Origin: Alistipes sp.
Lineage (GTDB): Bacteria; Bacteroidota; Bacteroidia; Bacteroidales; Rikenellaceae
DNA: 64,000 bases
Reading direction: 5' to 3'
NCBI GenBank assembly: GCA_021201825.1
Contig: JAJQED010000008.1
Span: 123,411 to 187,410 of the forward strand
Shown here: piece by piece, positions 44,927 to 53,753 of the stretch
Layout: each line of letters starts with the position of its first letter
Numbering within the stretch: the first letter of the stretch is position 1
The notes under the pieces: model-generated
Told to the model about the DNA's origin: nothing
Databases searched by the model: none
The model's input: the letters and a program-made list of their open reading frames with translations, nothing else
Program-made: the position numbers and the translations under genes

Positions 44927-47900
44927 TCAGTTTATCTGTCCTTTCTCCACTACTACGGGTCCAAGCAAACCGCTTTCGCGCAGCGGCTCATCGGCGGCAG
45001 GCCACCTTATAACCCATGTCTTCCGGTCCTCTTCCGGACGGCCTGCATCGTAAACCAGCCGGTTGAACCACGTTCCGGTTACTTCGATCCTGACCTCGTT
45101 CATCCCCTGCCTGACGTACTGGGTAATGTCGGTCCGGTAAGGCGGGGTCCAGAGGGTCTGCACCGGATGGCCGTTGACCGTTACGGCGGCTATCATTTCC
45201 ACGCGGCCGAGGTCGAGCTCGAAAGATTCGCCGAGGCCCGGTGCCGGTAGATCGAATGTGGTTTCATAGACGGCAGTTCCGGAGAATGCCCGGCCTTCGG
45301 GCGATATGTCAAGGTCTTTCCATGCGGCAAGTCCGGGAATTTCCAAGCTTTGCGGCGCCCCCCATCCCTCGGGGAACGAGACGGTCCACGGGGTGGACGG
45401 TTGGACCGAGGCCACGCTGGTCCGCTGCCGGAGCGGTCCGGTGGCGGCCGTACCGTCGTTGCGGAACACTACGTAACATGAGCCCGATCGCGGCATATCG
45501 AGCCGGACCCCGGTCCTGCCGTCCTTTACCTGTGCGGCCACGGGCCGTATCTCTCCAGTCACGGCATCCCATATTTCCACGTTGCCCGTCGCCCGGAACG
45601 AGACCTCGCCGCTGAAGCCGCCGCCCTTACGGGGGCAGACGAAATACCAGTCGGCACCCTCGGCATCGCGGTGGGCCCAGGTAACCTCACCCACAACATC
45701 GGGGGAAATCCCGGCGGCGGAAAGCGCTGCCCCTATCTCCATTTCCGATATCACACGGCCCCGACCCACTTTGCGTACCCCGGTCCGGCCGGTTTTCCCC
45801 CAGATAGACCTTACCGCCTTGTCGAACCGTTTGCGGGTTTCCTTACCCCCGTTGAGGGTCGCCGGCCCGGTGGGCGCCTCGCCGATCACGGTGGCCCCGT
45901 CGGAGATCAGCGAAACAATCTTCTCGAGCGTTTCGGGCAGCATCCGGCAATTGTCCGGCAGCCACAATACGCTGTATGTTATGCCATCGGGAGTGACCAG
46001 CCGGCCGTCCTCGACCCGGAGCCTGTTTAGCAGAATATCGGGGTTGCAGTAGTCGTATTTATACCCGTGCAGGAAACCGGGGTCCTGGTCCGGTTTGGCG
46101 CTCATTTCGTCCCCGAGGTACCACAGGATGTCCGACACGGGCCGGCCCCGCTCGGACATGAATGAACAGCGGGCGAAATAGTCGTTCAGCAGGGGCATAT
46201 ACCGCCACCACGTCTGCCCCCGCAGGAACGGGGTACCTATACCGGGACCGCCGAACGACGTGCCCGGCGGCAGGAACGGCCGCTGTGGATTGTGAGTGTA
46301 GGTATGGAATACCATATGGGACACCCCCTCGGCGATATTTTGGTCGGCAACCTCCTTTAGCATGCTCCACTGCTCGTCCCACGTATGTGAGAACGAGGTG
46401 AAAGCTTCGGCCGAGACGCGGGGCTTGCCGTACAGCCGTGCGGCCGAAGCGGTGGGTTTGACGGGTTTGAAGTTCAGCGAACCGACGAACCCCTCGGTGA
46501 ACGGCTGCCAGAACTCGCACATGGGCACGTCCGCATATTTGAAATATTCGAGTATGTCGGCCGGGAAGACGTCCCCGGCGGCCGTCTCGTAGGAAATGGA
46601 AAGACTCCTTTCGCGTGCGAGGGAGGCCATCGTACCGTAAAAGTTTTCGCTGAACAGCCGCGATATTGTCCCGCGCCAGTCGCACAGGAAGCGTGCGGTG
46701 GTCTCCTGGTCCGCTATTACGTAGCCCATCACGGCCGGCAGCCACCGGCGAAGCCCGTAGTCGTTCATCCGCTCGAAATCCTCCTCCATGCTTTCCGTCC
46801 AGGTCTGGGTCTCGCACTCCCAGCTGTCGAGCAGCATCCCGTCCAGCAGGCCGGCCGCAAGCGGTCCGTCGACAATACGGCCTATGTAACCAGCGAATTG
46901 GGCTTCGGCCCCGGCGGGCGAGAGCTTATTGCATTCCCAGCCCGTACCCTCGGCAGGGGCCGGGGAATTGCGACGCCCGGTATTGACATGGCCTATGCGC
47001 AGGACGGTCCACTTGCCGCACGGGGCCGTCCAGTCCAGGCGGCCGCCGGCATCCATCAACGGCGTTAGGTCGGTGATCTGGCCGGGATCGATATAGGTGG
47101 CGGGGTCCTGCACGGGCCAGGTATTGGCCCGTTCGAGGTTGCGCAGGGTCCAGGCCGCCTCGGATTCCCAGCTGTTCTTGCGGGAGGCGGTATAAAGCCT
47201 GAGCGACGCAAGGGACATGTGGTATTTATGGTCTATCACGATGCGGTACCTCTCGGAAGAGACTTCCCCCGAGCAGGCGAGCGATACCGGTTTGTTGTCC
47301 TGTGAATTGCTGGCGGGCATTTCACACGTCATCACCTGCGTCGTACCGCCGTCCTCACCTATGGCATACAGGGTTACGGTTATACCCGGTTCGTAGCACC
47401 GGTGGTGGTTGACCTGGTTAAGGCTCGGGAATTCCAGCGTACGGACCGTCACGGGTTCTGCGAAAGTGACATCCAGCCGGATGGGCCGGCCGTCCGGGTC
47501 GGGATGGACCCCGAAGCCGTTCCCGCCCGACATGAGCTCCCTCCACGGGTAGTCCCGGTTGCTATCCACCTCCACGGGCTGTAACTGCTGGCCGGTATCG
47601 CCCAACGGGGTCGGGAACGCCAGTACGGCCACGTCCCTGTAATCCCGCCACGGCTCCTCGCTCGGCCGGGGAACCGGCAGGATAACACCTCCGTCCTGCG
47701 GGGTGATGTCCGTGCGGCTCCATACCAGATGCCTCATTGCGTTTTCCGGCTCTATCCACGGGCCGCCCGAGGTAGCCCATCCCGGACAGTTCTGCATGGT
47801 GAACCGTAGCCCCAGGCGCCGCGCCTCGAGGGCGGCATGCCGGATCACGTCGTCCCACTTCTCACTCAGTGAGGTTATTTGCTCCTCGACCCCGGGCCAC

Positions 47901-48193
47901 GGGCCGCCGAACTGCCCGTGGAACAGCTGTACCCCGGAGAACCCCGCCTCGGCGATGGCCTCGAGGTCGTCCGTAATGCCCTCCGCCGACACGTTGCCGC
48001 CGATAAGGTGGAACCAGGTCTGGGGATAATGTATCTTGTCCGGGGAGCGGAAAGCCTCCTGGTCGTGTAGGCCGAAAGGCCTCCGCAATTCTTCGACGGA
48101 CGGTACGGCAGGCACTACCTGTGCAGTGGCGGCGGTGAAAGTACCCAGCGCAAGCAGGGTAAATACGGTTCGGTGGATAACGGTTGTTCTCAT
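44927..48193 (-). CDS. GH106-family alpha-L-rhamnosidase-like enzyme
   Basis: A 1088-residue exported protein (signal peptide ending ATAQ) of the GH106 type: an N-terminal barrel with PQTWFHLIGGNVSAEGITDD and FTMQNCPGWATSGGPWIEPE, an inserted carbohydrate-binding-like domain, then LLDSWECETQTWTESMEEDF and RVSAEAFTSF, which hold the acidic residues expected at the active site, and a C-terminal jelly roll (AVTVNGHPVQTLWTPPYRTD). Known members remove alpha-L-rhamnose from rhamnogalacturonan. A second GH106-type gene lies upstream on the same strand with a 136-base gap. The family is well supported; the sugar removed is inferred. Confidence 0.82.
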   Translation of the reverse strand: MRTTVIHRTVFTLLALGTFTAATAQVVPAVPSVEELRRPFGLHDQEAFRSPDKIHYPQTWFHLIGGNVSAEGITDDLEAIAEAGFSGVQLFHGQFGGPWPGVEEQITSLSEKWDDVIRHAALEARRLGLRFTMQNCPGWATSGGPWIEPENAMRHLVWSRTDITPQDGGVILPVPRPSEEPWRDYRDVAVLAFPTPLGDTGQQLQPVEVDSNRDYPWRELMSGGNGFGVHPDPDGRPIRLDVTFAEPVTVRTLEFPSLNQVNHHRCYEPGITVTLYAIGEDGGTTQVMTCEMPASNSQDNKPVSLACSGEVSSERYRIVIDHKYHMSLASLRLYTASRKNSWESEAAWTLRNLERANTWPVQDPATYIDPGQITDLTPLMDAGGRLDWTAPCGKWTVLRIGHVNTGRRNSPAPAEGTGWECNKLSPAGAEAQFAGYIGRIVDGPLAAGLLDGMLLDSWECETQTWTESMEEDFERMNDYGLRRWLPAVMGYVIADQETTARFLCDWRGTISRLFSENFYGTMASLARERSLSISYETAAGDVFPADILEYFKYADVPMCEFWQPFTEGFVGSLNFKPVKPTASAARLYGKPRVSAEAFTSFSHTWDEQWSMLKEVADQNIAEGVSHMVFHTYTHNPQRPFLPPGTSFGGPGIGTPFLRGQTWWRYMPLLNDYFARCSFMSERGRPVSDILWYLGDEMSAKPDQDPGFLHGYKYDYCNPDILLNRLRVEDGRLVTPDGITYSVLWLPDNCRMLPETLEKIVSLISDGATVIGEAPTGPATLNGGKETRKRFDKAVRSIWGKTGRTGVRKVGRGRVISEMEIGAALSAAGISPDVVGEVTWAHRDAEGADWYFVCPRKGGGFSGEVSFRATGNVEIWDAVTGEIRPVAAQVKDGRTGVRLDMPRSGSCYVVFRNDGTAATGPLRQRTSVASVQPSTPWTVSFPEGWGAPQSLEIPGLAAWKDLDISPEGRAFSGTAVYETTFDLPAPGLGESFELDLGRVEMIAAVTVNGHPVQTLWTPPYRTDITQYVRQGMNEVRIEVTGTWFNRLVYDAGRPEEDRKTWVIRWPAADEPLRESGLLGPVVVEKGQIN

Positions 48194-48329
48194 CCGGTTG
48201 GCAACTATTTGCGATTTAACATTTAGTCCCGACCCGGGCCGATATAACCTTCTTCCTTTCGACTGTTATATGCCCAATCGGCCCATGGCCGGACTAAAGA
48301 TCGTATTGTTTTAATTCCAAATCACACCC

Positions 48330-51300
48330 TCAACACCCGACGTCAAGTTCCACGCGGTCGAAGAACATGAGCCGCACCGGCCCGAGCAGCCCCGATCTAC
48401 GCATGTATTTATCCGCGTCCGGGGCGTCGTATTTGGAGATATTGGTTTGCGTGAAGCGCTCTCCATACGGCAGTTTACCGTCGCCGATAAGTCTGTTGGG
48501 CCAGAGGTTCACCACCTCCACAGAGAGGGTGTTGGTTCCCACCCTGACGTACGGGGTTATATCGACCTCGTACGGGGCGAACCACGACACGGGGAACCGG
48601 TGACCGTTAACGGTTACGACCGCCACGTCCTGCACATTGCCCAGGTCGAGCAGTACCTTTTTGCCTTTCAGTTCGTTCCGGGTAAGGCTAAATTCGTTGC
48701 AATAGGTCGCCCGCCCCGAATAGTATTTAATCAGCGGATCGTCCGATCCCGTCCAGCAGACCAGCCGGTCGAACACAACCGGCTCCTTTTTACCCCACTG
48801 CGGATCGAACGTAACCGTCCATGGGGCCTCTACGGCAACTTCGCGGGGTTGACCCTCCGACCGCACCTCGGACACCTTCCCGTCGGACCAGCGGACGGCG
48901 TACCGCCCGGGGTCGTAAACGGTCGCGAAGACTTTGTTCCCCTCGGACTCGAAGCCGACAGCGGGATGCCGTGCCGCCCTTTGCAAGGACGGCGAAAGCG
49001 GGGTGCCGTACCGGTCTACACGGGTTATATGACGATCCGGCTCCCCCTTGCGGAACACCACCACCACGGAACCCTCCGGGCCGAAATGGAGCGGGATATA
49101 GGTCCGGCCGTCCGATTCGTAATAGTTCAAAACCGGAGTTATCTCCCCGGTATGGGGATCCCAGAGTTCCGGGACCCTGCCCGTTACACGGAAACTGCAT
49201 TCCACCTGTTCGTAGCGGTCCGGCAGGAACGGCATATAGCGGTAGAAATAATCGTCGATACCCTTATAGGCGAAACGGTTGGCGATAAAGTAGATATCCT
49301 GGTCCTCCGTGGCCCGGTGGATATAATCCAGCATCGTACCGGAGTTACTGCCGGCATACTCCATATCTGGCCCCACGCCGAGCGAAGAGAGCACGGCGCC
49401 GATCTGTTGTCCGCGGATAACCCGGCCCTTGCCGTAATTGTTTTCCGTACGGTTCACCCCGTCCATCCATCCGCCCATGTTGCAGCGCCACATACGGTTG
49501 CGTATGGCGTCCAACTCCCGGTCACCCTCCGGGTAATGGCCGAGGCCCGTGGTCCGCAGGGGCGGATCGCCGATCAGCACCATCCCCTCGAGCACCAGCT
49601 GCTCGAGTTTACGCATTACCTCCAGGTCGATGTTCTCATGCGGCGGAAGCACCATCACGTTGTAAGACATGCCGTCCGGCAGCCGTATCTTCCCGTCCGA
49701 GAACGTGACCCGGTTCAGGATCACGTCTTTGGAGCATTTGTCCCAGTCATAGCCGAAAGGCAGGTCGGTCACCTCCTCCTTGAGGAACACCATATTGGGC
49801 ACGTCGTCCCCGGTGTAATACAACACGTCCGCGACGAACAACCCCTGTTGCATAAGTAAGGATATCCGGTCTATGTAACCGATAAAATCCCGGGCCTCCT
49901 CCCACCAGGTGACTTTCGGATTAAGGTGGGTCCCGGCAAAATAGGCGATACCCGGAGTGCCGTATTCTTCGGGCGAGGCGGTGAAAGTATGCCATACAAG
50001 GCGGTTGACCCCGGAGCAGAATATGCGGTCGACGATGCCTTTCAGGTCCCGCGGCGCCCGCTCCCAATGCGGCCCGATCGATGTGGGCCCCTCGGCCTCG
50101 ACGAACCGTTTGCCATTGGTATGGGCGATGCACGCGCTCTGCCTTACGGACAACCTCGCCCCCTCCGAAGCGACATGGGACGGTGAACGCGCCCAGTATT
50201 CGCCGTGGGGTATGTCGCAGATACCCATGACTTCCATCGCATCCACGGGAGTGTAGCACGGACCGCCCGCCTCCGGGTCGACCATCATGCCATGCTCATG
50301 GGCGAGCTCCTTGAAAAGCTTGTAGTGGTAATTCAGTATGCAGTCGCTCACCGTACGCCTCATATCCTGCAGGAACCGGTTGGACACCTCGGGACTCCCG
50401 ACCACGCGCCCGGTCATCACCGGCATATATGGCCGGATATCGTACCCCCGGAACCGCATGAACTCCTCCGGGAAGCGGGCGGTCCAGTTGACCATACCCA
50501 TCTCCCAACTGTCCGTCAGCAGGAAGCTAACGCTGTTGCCCTCCTCCTGTGCTGCCTCTATGAGCGGTTTTATCACATGGCTGCTGAATATCTCGAAAGC
50601 CTCGGGATCGATATGGTCCACGGACAACCCGCCCCAGCCGTCGCTGGTGGTCGAAGTGTGCGACCCGTTCCAGGTCCACCCGTACCGGATTATCGTCCAC
50701 TCCCCCTGCGGGGCATCCCACACGAGGGTATGGCCGTCGTAGCTCTCCGTAAGGTCGATAATTTGGTCCATGCGGATAATATCGGCCCCGTAATCATTGG
50801 TGAACCCCTCGCGCAGGCGCTCGAGCGGGAATACCTCTTGGAACCCGAGGTAACCGTTGAAAGTTTTGGCGGACCAGTGCAGGATAGCCTGGTCCCGCAG
50901 CGGCGCCCCCGGCGAATTCTTCGGTACGGCCTGCACGTACACATCCCTGTAAATATGCCACATCGGGGGCTGTTCCAACTTTATCTCGACACGTCCGCCG
51001 CCCGTTATGTCGGTCTCGGACCACGTGAGTTTTTTGTTCGCATGTTCGGGCTCTATGAACGGCCCGCCGGGGTTCCATCCGCTGGTAACGTTCACGGCCA
51101 GGGCGATCCCCACCCGGTCCGCCTCGCGCACGGCATGGCGGTAGAGCTCCATCCACTCCGGGGACATGAAAACCTTGCCCGGCTCGGGCTTACCGGTGAC
51201 CGGATTGAACCCGCCGGCATCCACCAGCGAGGCGGTGCCGTAACCTTTGGCCCTCATCTGTTCGAGGTCGCGGTTGATGGATTCCTTGGTCGCCACCCCG

Positions 51301-51473
51301 TTCAGCCACCACCAATAACAAGACATCCCGGCCTCCTGCGGCGGGACCTTGAAATTTTCGACCAACTCCCGGTCGGATATCTTCGTGACGGGCTCGAGAC
51401 TGAAGTTCCCCTGCGCCAGCAATTCACGGCCCAGCAAAGGCAGGATAATAAGACAAAGCAGCAGTTTTTTCAT
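48330..51473 (-). CDS. GH106-family alpha-L-rhamnosidase-like enzyme
   Basis: A 1047-residue exported protein (signal peptide ending LLAQ) related in layout to the 44927 gene: SCYWWWLNGVATKESINRDL, VNVTSGWNPGGPFIEPEHAN, LLTDSWEMGMVNWTARFPEE and RFVEAEGPTSIG line up with the equivalent motifs there, and the C-terminal jelly roll has VVTVNGHRFPVSWFAPYEVD. Sequence divergence suggests different specificity, as in loci for rhamnogalacturonan side chains, where several GH106 enzymes act in turn. A -7 box lies upstream, and it may be co-transcribed with the second copy. Confidence 0.82.
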   Translation of the reverse strand: MKKLLLCLIILPLLGRELLAQGNFSLEPVTKISDRELVENFKVPPQEAGMSCYWWWLNGVATKESINRDLEQMRAKGYGTASLVDAGGFNPVTGKPEPGKVFMSPEWMELYRHAVREADRVGIALAVNVTSGWNPGGPFIEPEHANKKLTWSETDITGGGRVEIKLEQPPMWHIYRDVYVQAVPKNSPGAPLRDQAILHWSAKTFNGYLGFQEVFPLERLREGFTNDYGADIIRMDQIIDLTESYDGHTLVWDAPQGEWTIIRYGWTWNGSHTSTTSDGWGGLSVDHIDPEAFEIFSSHVIKPLIEAAQEEGNSVSFLLTDSWEMGMVNWTARFPEEFMRFRGYDIRPYMPVMTGRVVGSPEVSNRFLQDMRRTVSDCILNYHYKLFKELAHEHGMMVDPEAGGPCYTPVDAMEVMGICDIPHGEYWARSPSHVASEGARLSVRQSACIAHTNGKRFVEAEGPTSIGPHWERAPRDLKGIVDRIFCSGVNRLVWHTFTASPEEYGTPGIAYFAGTHLNPKVTWWEEARDFIGYIDRISLLMQQGLFVADVLYYTGDDVPNMVFLKEEVTDLPFGYDWDKCSKDVILNRVTFSDGKIRLPDGMSYNVMVLPPHENIDLEVMRKLEQLVLEGMVLIGDPPLRTTGLGHYPEGDRELDAIRNRMWRCNMGGWMDGVNRTENNYGKGRVIRGQQIGAVLSSLGVGPDMEYAGSNSGTMLDYIHRATEDQDIYFIANRFAYKGIDDYFYRYMPFLPDRYEQVECSFRVTGRVPELWDPHTGEITPVLNYYESDGRTYIPLHFGPEGSVVVVFRKGEPDRHITRVDRYGTPLSPSLQRAARHPAVGFESEGNKVFATVYDPGRYAVRWSDGKVSEVRSEGQPREVAVEAPWTVTFDPQWGKKEPVVFDRLVCWTGSDDPLIKYYSGRATYCNEFSLTRNELKGKKVLLDLGNVQDVAVVTVNGHRFPVSWFAPYEVDITPYVRVGTNTLSVEVVNLWPNRLIGDGKLPYGERFTQTNISKYDAPDADKYMRRSGLLGPVRLMFFDRVELDVGC

Positions 51474-51904
51474 TCCGCAAAGATCGGGTCAGGGTCTTTT
51501 GCGGGACACCGCGTTGTTACTTATAACGATAACCGCGCCGTACGATCCCACACCGCAAAATTAGCCGCCACCCGGGCTGCGGAAGTACATTTAATGATAT
51601 AAGGGCATGGGAAATTGATTTTGGAAAGAACAGAAAAAAGAAAATTATCAATCCCGTTGTAATTATTCTTTCACCGTCCCGCGAAAGCGGACCCGAGAAT
51701 CCGCAAGGGTTCGAATGCATCGACCGTAGCCCCGTCGTCGCGCGAAGCGCGGGAGGGAAAAGCGTAGGGAGATAAAACGGGACCCGGACCTGCGACCACA
51801 TACCTGACGGTATGGAATTTCTTTTTCATCGGGGCAAGGTTCTGCCTTTCTGACTGAACCAATGTAAAAAGAAAAGCCCTCTGTCGAGAGGGCTTGCTTT
51901 CAAA
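51474..51904. other. Gene-free interval with promoter and tRNA remnants
   Basis: On the minus strand a -7 box TAATTTTG (51563-51556) can serve the GH106 gene that starts at 51473. The middle is AT-rich and empty. A 3'-half tRNA-like fragment is at 51774-51815, and an isolated T-loop-like GGGTTCGAA occurs near 51706. Open frames here translate tRNA-like sequence and are not genes. Confidence 0.55.
51774..51815 (-). pseudogene. 3'-half tRNA-like remnant
   Basis: On the minus strand this reads an anticodon-arm-like CATACC/GGTATG hairpin, then GGTCGCAGGTCCGGGTCCCG, which lines up with the variable loop and T-arm of the intact tRNA-Gly (GGTCGCGGGTCCGAGTCCCG). The T-loop is altered, the anticodon loop is too short and no 5' half or acceptor is present. 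Confidence 0.5.
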
Positions 51905-51977
51905 AGCGGAAAACGGGACTCGGACCCGCGACCCCAACCTTGGCAAGGTTGTGCTCTACCAACTGAGCTATTTCCGC
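51905..51977 (-). tRNA. tRNA-Gly (anticodon GCC)
   Basis: Full cloverleaf on the minus strand: acceptor GCGGAAA with TTTCCGC, D-arm with AGCTCAGTTGG, anticodon stem CAACC/GGTTG around loop TTGCCAA (anticodon GCC), T-arm around GGTCCGAGTCC. It lies downstream of a truncated copy of itself and is read from the same promoter. The CCA end is not encoded. Confidence 0.93.
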
Positions 51978-52038
51978 GTTGTGTTTTGTTGTCGGTATTT
52001 TCACCTTGCCAAGGTTGGGATTTTATTCCGCCGCCTGG

Positions 52039-52074
52039 GGCAAGGTTGTGCTCTACCAACTGAGCTATTTCCGC
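52039..52074 (-). pseudogene. 5'-half copy of tRNA-Gly
   Basis: The first 36 bases of tRNA-Gly, from the acceptor to the anticodon GCC, are identical to the intact gene 97 bases away. After that the sequence (CCAGGCGGCGGAATAAAATC on the minus strand) has no T-arm or acceptor 3' strand. It sits first in a two-unit tRNA transcript, next to the promoter. Confidence 0.8.
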
Positions 52075-52116
52075 GTTTAATCTGTTTGCCAAAGCGGAAT
52101 CCCACTTTAGCGAACA

Positions 52117-52147
52117 CAAAAGTATAACATTTTTTTAAATCTACAAA
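52117..52147 (-). promoter_or_regulatory. Promoter of the tRNA-Gly unit
   Basis: Full consensus on the minus strand: TTTG (52147-52144), 19-base spacer, TACTTTTG (52124-52117). The predicted start is about 38 bases before the truncated tRNA copy. Confidence 0.8.
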
Positions 52148-52194
52148 ACCCGCCCGCCAAATTTTAATTCCTGCCGTGCAGTGAAAATGGCTGG

Positions 52195-52680
52195 CTACCG
52201 GTATATCTCCCCGATCCGGCCTGAAAACGGCAGGCACATAAGCCGTTCGAGGTAACGGCGGTCCGTATCGTCGAACGCCCCCGGTTCCGAATGGTCGATA
52301 TCCAGCACGGCTACCACCCGCCCGTCCGACATCACCGGCACGACGATCTCCGACCGTGACAACGGGTTACAGGCTATATGGCCCGGGAACAGCTCCACAT
52401 CGTCCACGACGATCGTCTGTGCCCGCTCCCATGCCGCACCGCACACTCCCCGGCCCTTTTTTATGGTCATACAGGCTACCGGACCCTGGAACGGCCCCAA
52501 TACGAGTTCGTCCCCGTCGACGACATAGAAACCTACCCAAAAAAACCCGAATGCCTCCTTGATAAGCGCACAGATATTGGCCATACACGGCATAGGCCGC
52601 GTCTCCCCATCGAGCAGGGCCTCCGCCCGGGCAATAAGGTCCCGGTACATCTCCTCCCTGGTCATCTTCGAAATTTCCAT
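52195..52680 (-). CDS. msrC: Free methionine-(R)-sulfoxide reductase (GAF domain)
   Basis: A 161-residue cytoplasmic GAF-domain protein of the fRMsr (MsrC/YebR) type, which reduces free methionine-R-sulfoxide with thioredoxin. The three conserved cysteines are present: Cys70 in PVACMTIKKG, Cys80 in GRGVCGAAW and Cys104 in HIACNPLSRSEIVVP. The FFWVGFYVVDGDELVLGPF strand pattern and total length match the family. A start at the Met of MTREEM (52662) is also possible. It precedes the tRNA-Gly unit on the same strand; a stand-alone oxidative-stress repair gene is the simplest reading. Confidence 0.9.
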   Translation of the reverse strand: MEISKMTREEMYRDLIARAEALLDGETRPMPCMANICALIKEAFGFFWVGFYVVDGDELVLGPFQGPVACMTIKKGRGVCGAAWERAQTIVVDDVELFPGHIACNPLSRSEIVVPVMSDGRVVAVLDIDHSEPGAFDDTDRRYLERLMCLPFSGRIGEIYR

Positions 52681-52698
52681 ACCGCAAATATACGAATA

Positions 52699-53151
52699 TC
52701 AATCTGCCCCGCCGGACGGTGCCTTATTTTTCTGACGGAGTATTTCGGTAAACCCCTTGAGCAGGTCGTCACGGTTCTCCAGCAGGGTTATCAGGTCGGC
52801 AAGGTTGGCGGCTGCCGTACCGCGCATCTTGTCGCCGGATTTCTCATATACCGACCGTGCCTCTATAAAGACAAGGAAAGCGCTGGCCAGCATCGTAAAG
52901 TAGGGCTGGTTAACGACCATGCTCCCGATAGTATCGAACAGCAGTGCGAATACCATCATGCTGTAATACTGTATCAGTTTGGACACCGTACGGCGAAACC
53001 CGTACGAGGTGCGGGCAATATTGGCGCACCGGGCTTTCCGCACCCCGGAAATAAGGTCGATGGCCACGGCCGTAAGCACTACCACCCACAATACGAGGAC
53101 CAGCGGCAGGTTGGGCATCAGGTTAAGCAATTCCTCTCTCAATGCAGACAT
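52699..53151 (-). CDS. Phage holin-like membrane protein
   Basis: A 150-residue protein with a membrane-helix pattern like Bacteroidetes phage holins: LVLVLWVVVLTAVAIDLISG as first helix and its typical AIDLISGVRKA end, then MMVFALLFDTIGSMVV and MLASAFLVFIEARSVYEKSG. The tail is charged and cytoplasmic. In phages, holins permeabilise the inner membrane so lysin can act. No lysin, tail or other phage gene is next to it, so it is either a domesticated holin or a phage remnant. The family is recognised from the pattern only. Confidence 0.7.
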   Translation of the reverse strand: MSALREELLNLMPNLPLVLVLWVVVLTAVAIDLISGVRKARCANIARTSYGFRRTVSKLIQYYSMMVFALLFDTIGSMVVNQPYFTMLASAFLVFIEARSVYEKSGDKMRGTAAANLADLITLLENRDDLLKGFTEILRQKNKAPSGGAD

Positions 53152-53290
53152 AACATAAGGTTTTTTCGGTTATTATACATACTTTCAGGGTACGCATTAT
53201 AACACACCGGGAGGGTTTTCCGGTTATACAAAGGCCGACAAGCGGCCCCGGGCACCCTCTTTGCAGGTTTGACCCTAAACGAACAGAAGC

Positions 53291-53722
53291 ATGAAAACAC
53301 TCAAGAACCTGGCGGCCCTGGCGCTCGCATTATTTACCGTATCGTGTACCACGGTCCGCACCAACAGCCAGTACAATAACCCTCCGGGGTTCATCACGAT
53401 GGAGATCGCCCCGGCGGTCGTAAACAACCATACGAGCGTAGTTAGCCTTTCGATCACCAACCACAGCCAGGAGCCTGCCCAGTTCGGGGCCAATTATACG
53501 ATCGAAAAATTCACAAACGGGGAATGGAAAGAATTCGAGCTGCCGACTTTCGCCGTGATAGCCATTATGTATATGCTCAACCCGGGCCAAACCCAATCCT
53601 ACGACATTAACCTATTTCCCGACCAGACCGATTACACACCGGGCAGGTACCGGATCGTGAAGCCTATCTACCTGGCCATTCAGGGAGACGGTTACTATAC
53701 GGCGGAATTCACCGTGGAATAA
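53291..53722 (+). CDS. Lipoprotein with bacterial Ig-like (Big_14-type) domain
   Basis: A 143-residue lipoprotein (lipobox FTVSC, Cys19). The mature part is an immunoglobulin-like beta domain with the pattern ITMEIAPAVVNNHTSVVSLS, FTIEKF-like YTIEKFTNGEWKEFELP and LNPGQTQSYDINL, ending PGRYRIVKPI, like the small Big_14-type domains found in Bacteroidetes and Firmicutes secreted proteins. Function unknown. Single gene, divergent from the holin-like gene and convergent with the protease gene. Confidence 0.7.
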   Translation: MKTLKNLAALALALFTVSCTTVRTNSQYNNPPGFITMEIAPAVVNNHTSVVSLSITNHSQEPAQFGANYTIEKFTNGEWKEFELPTFAVIAIMYMLNPGQTQSYDINLFPDQTDYTPGRYRIVKPIYLAIQGDGYYTAEFTVE

Positions 53723-53753
53723 AAAAAGGGGGTCCGGCTACGAATCCGCAAGG

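Noticed and set aside
51671..52237. Small open frames around the tRNA-Gly unit
   Set aside because: They read tRNA sequence (NSSVGRAQPC-type phrases), a classic false gene.
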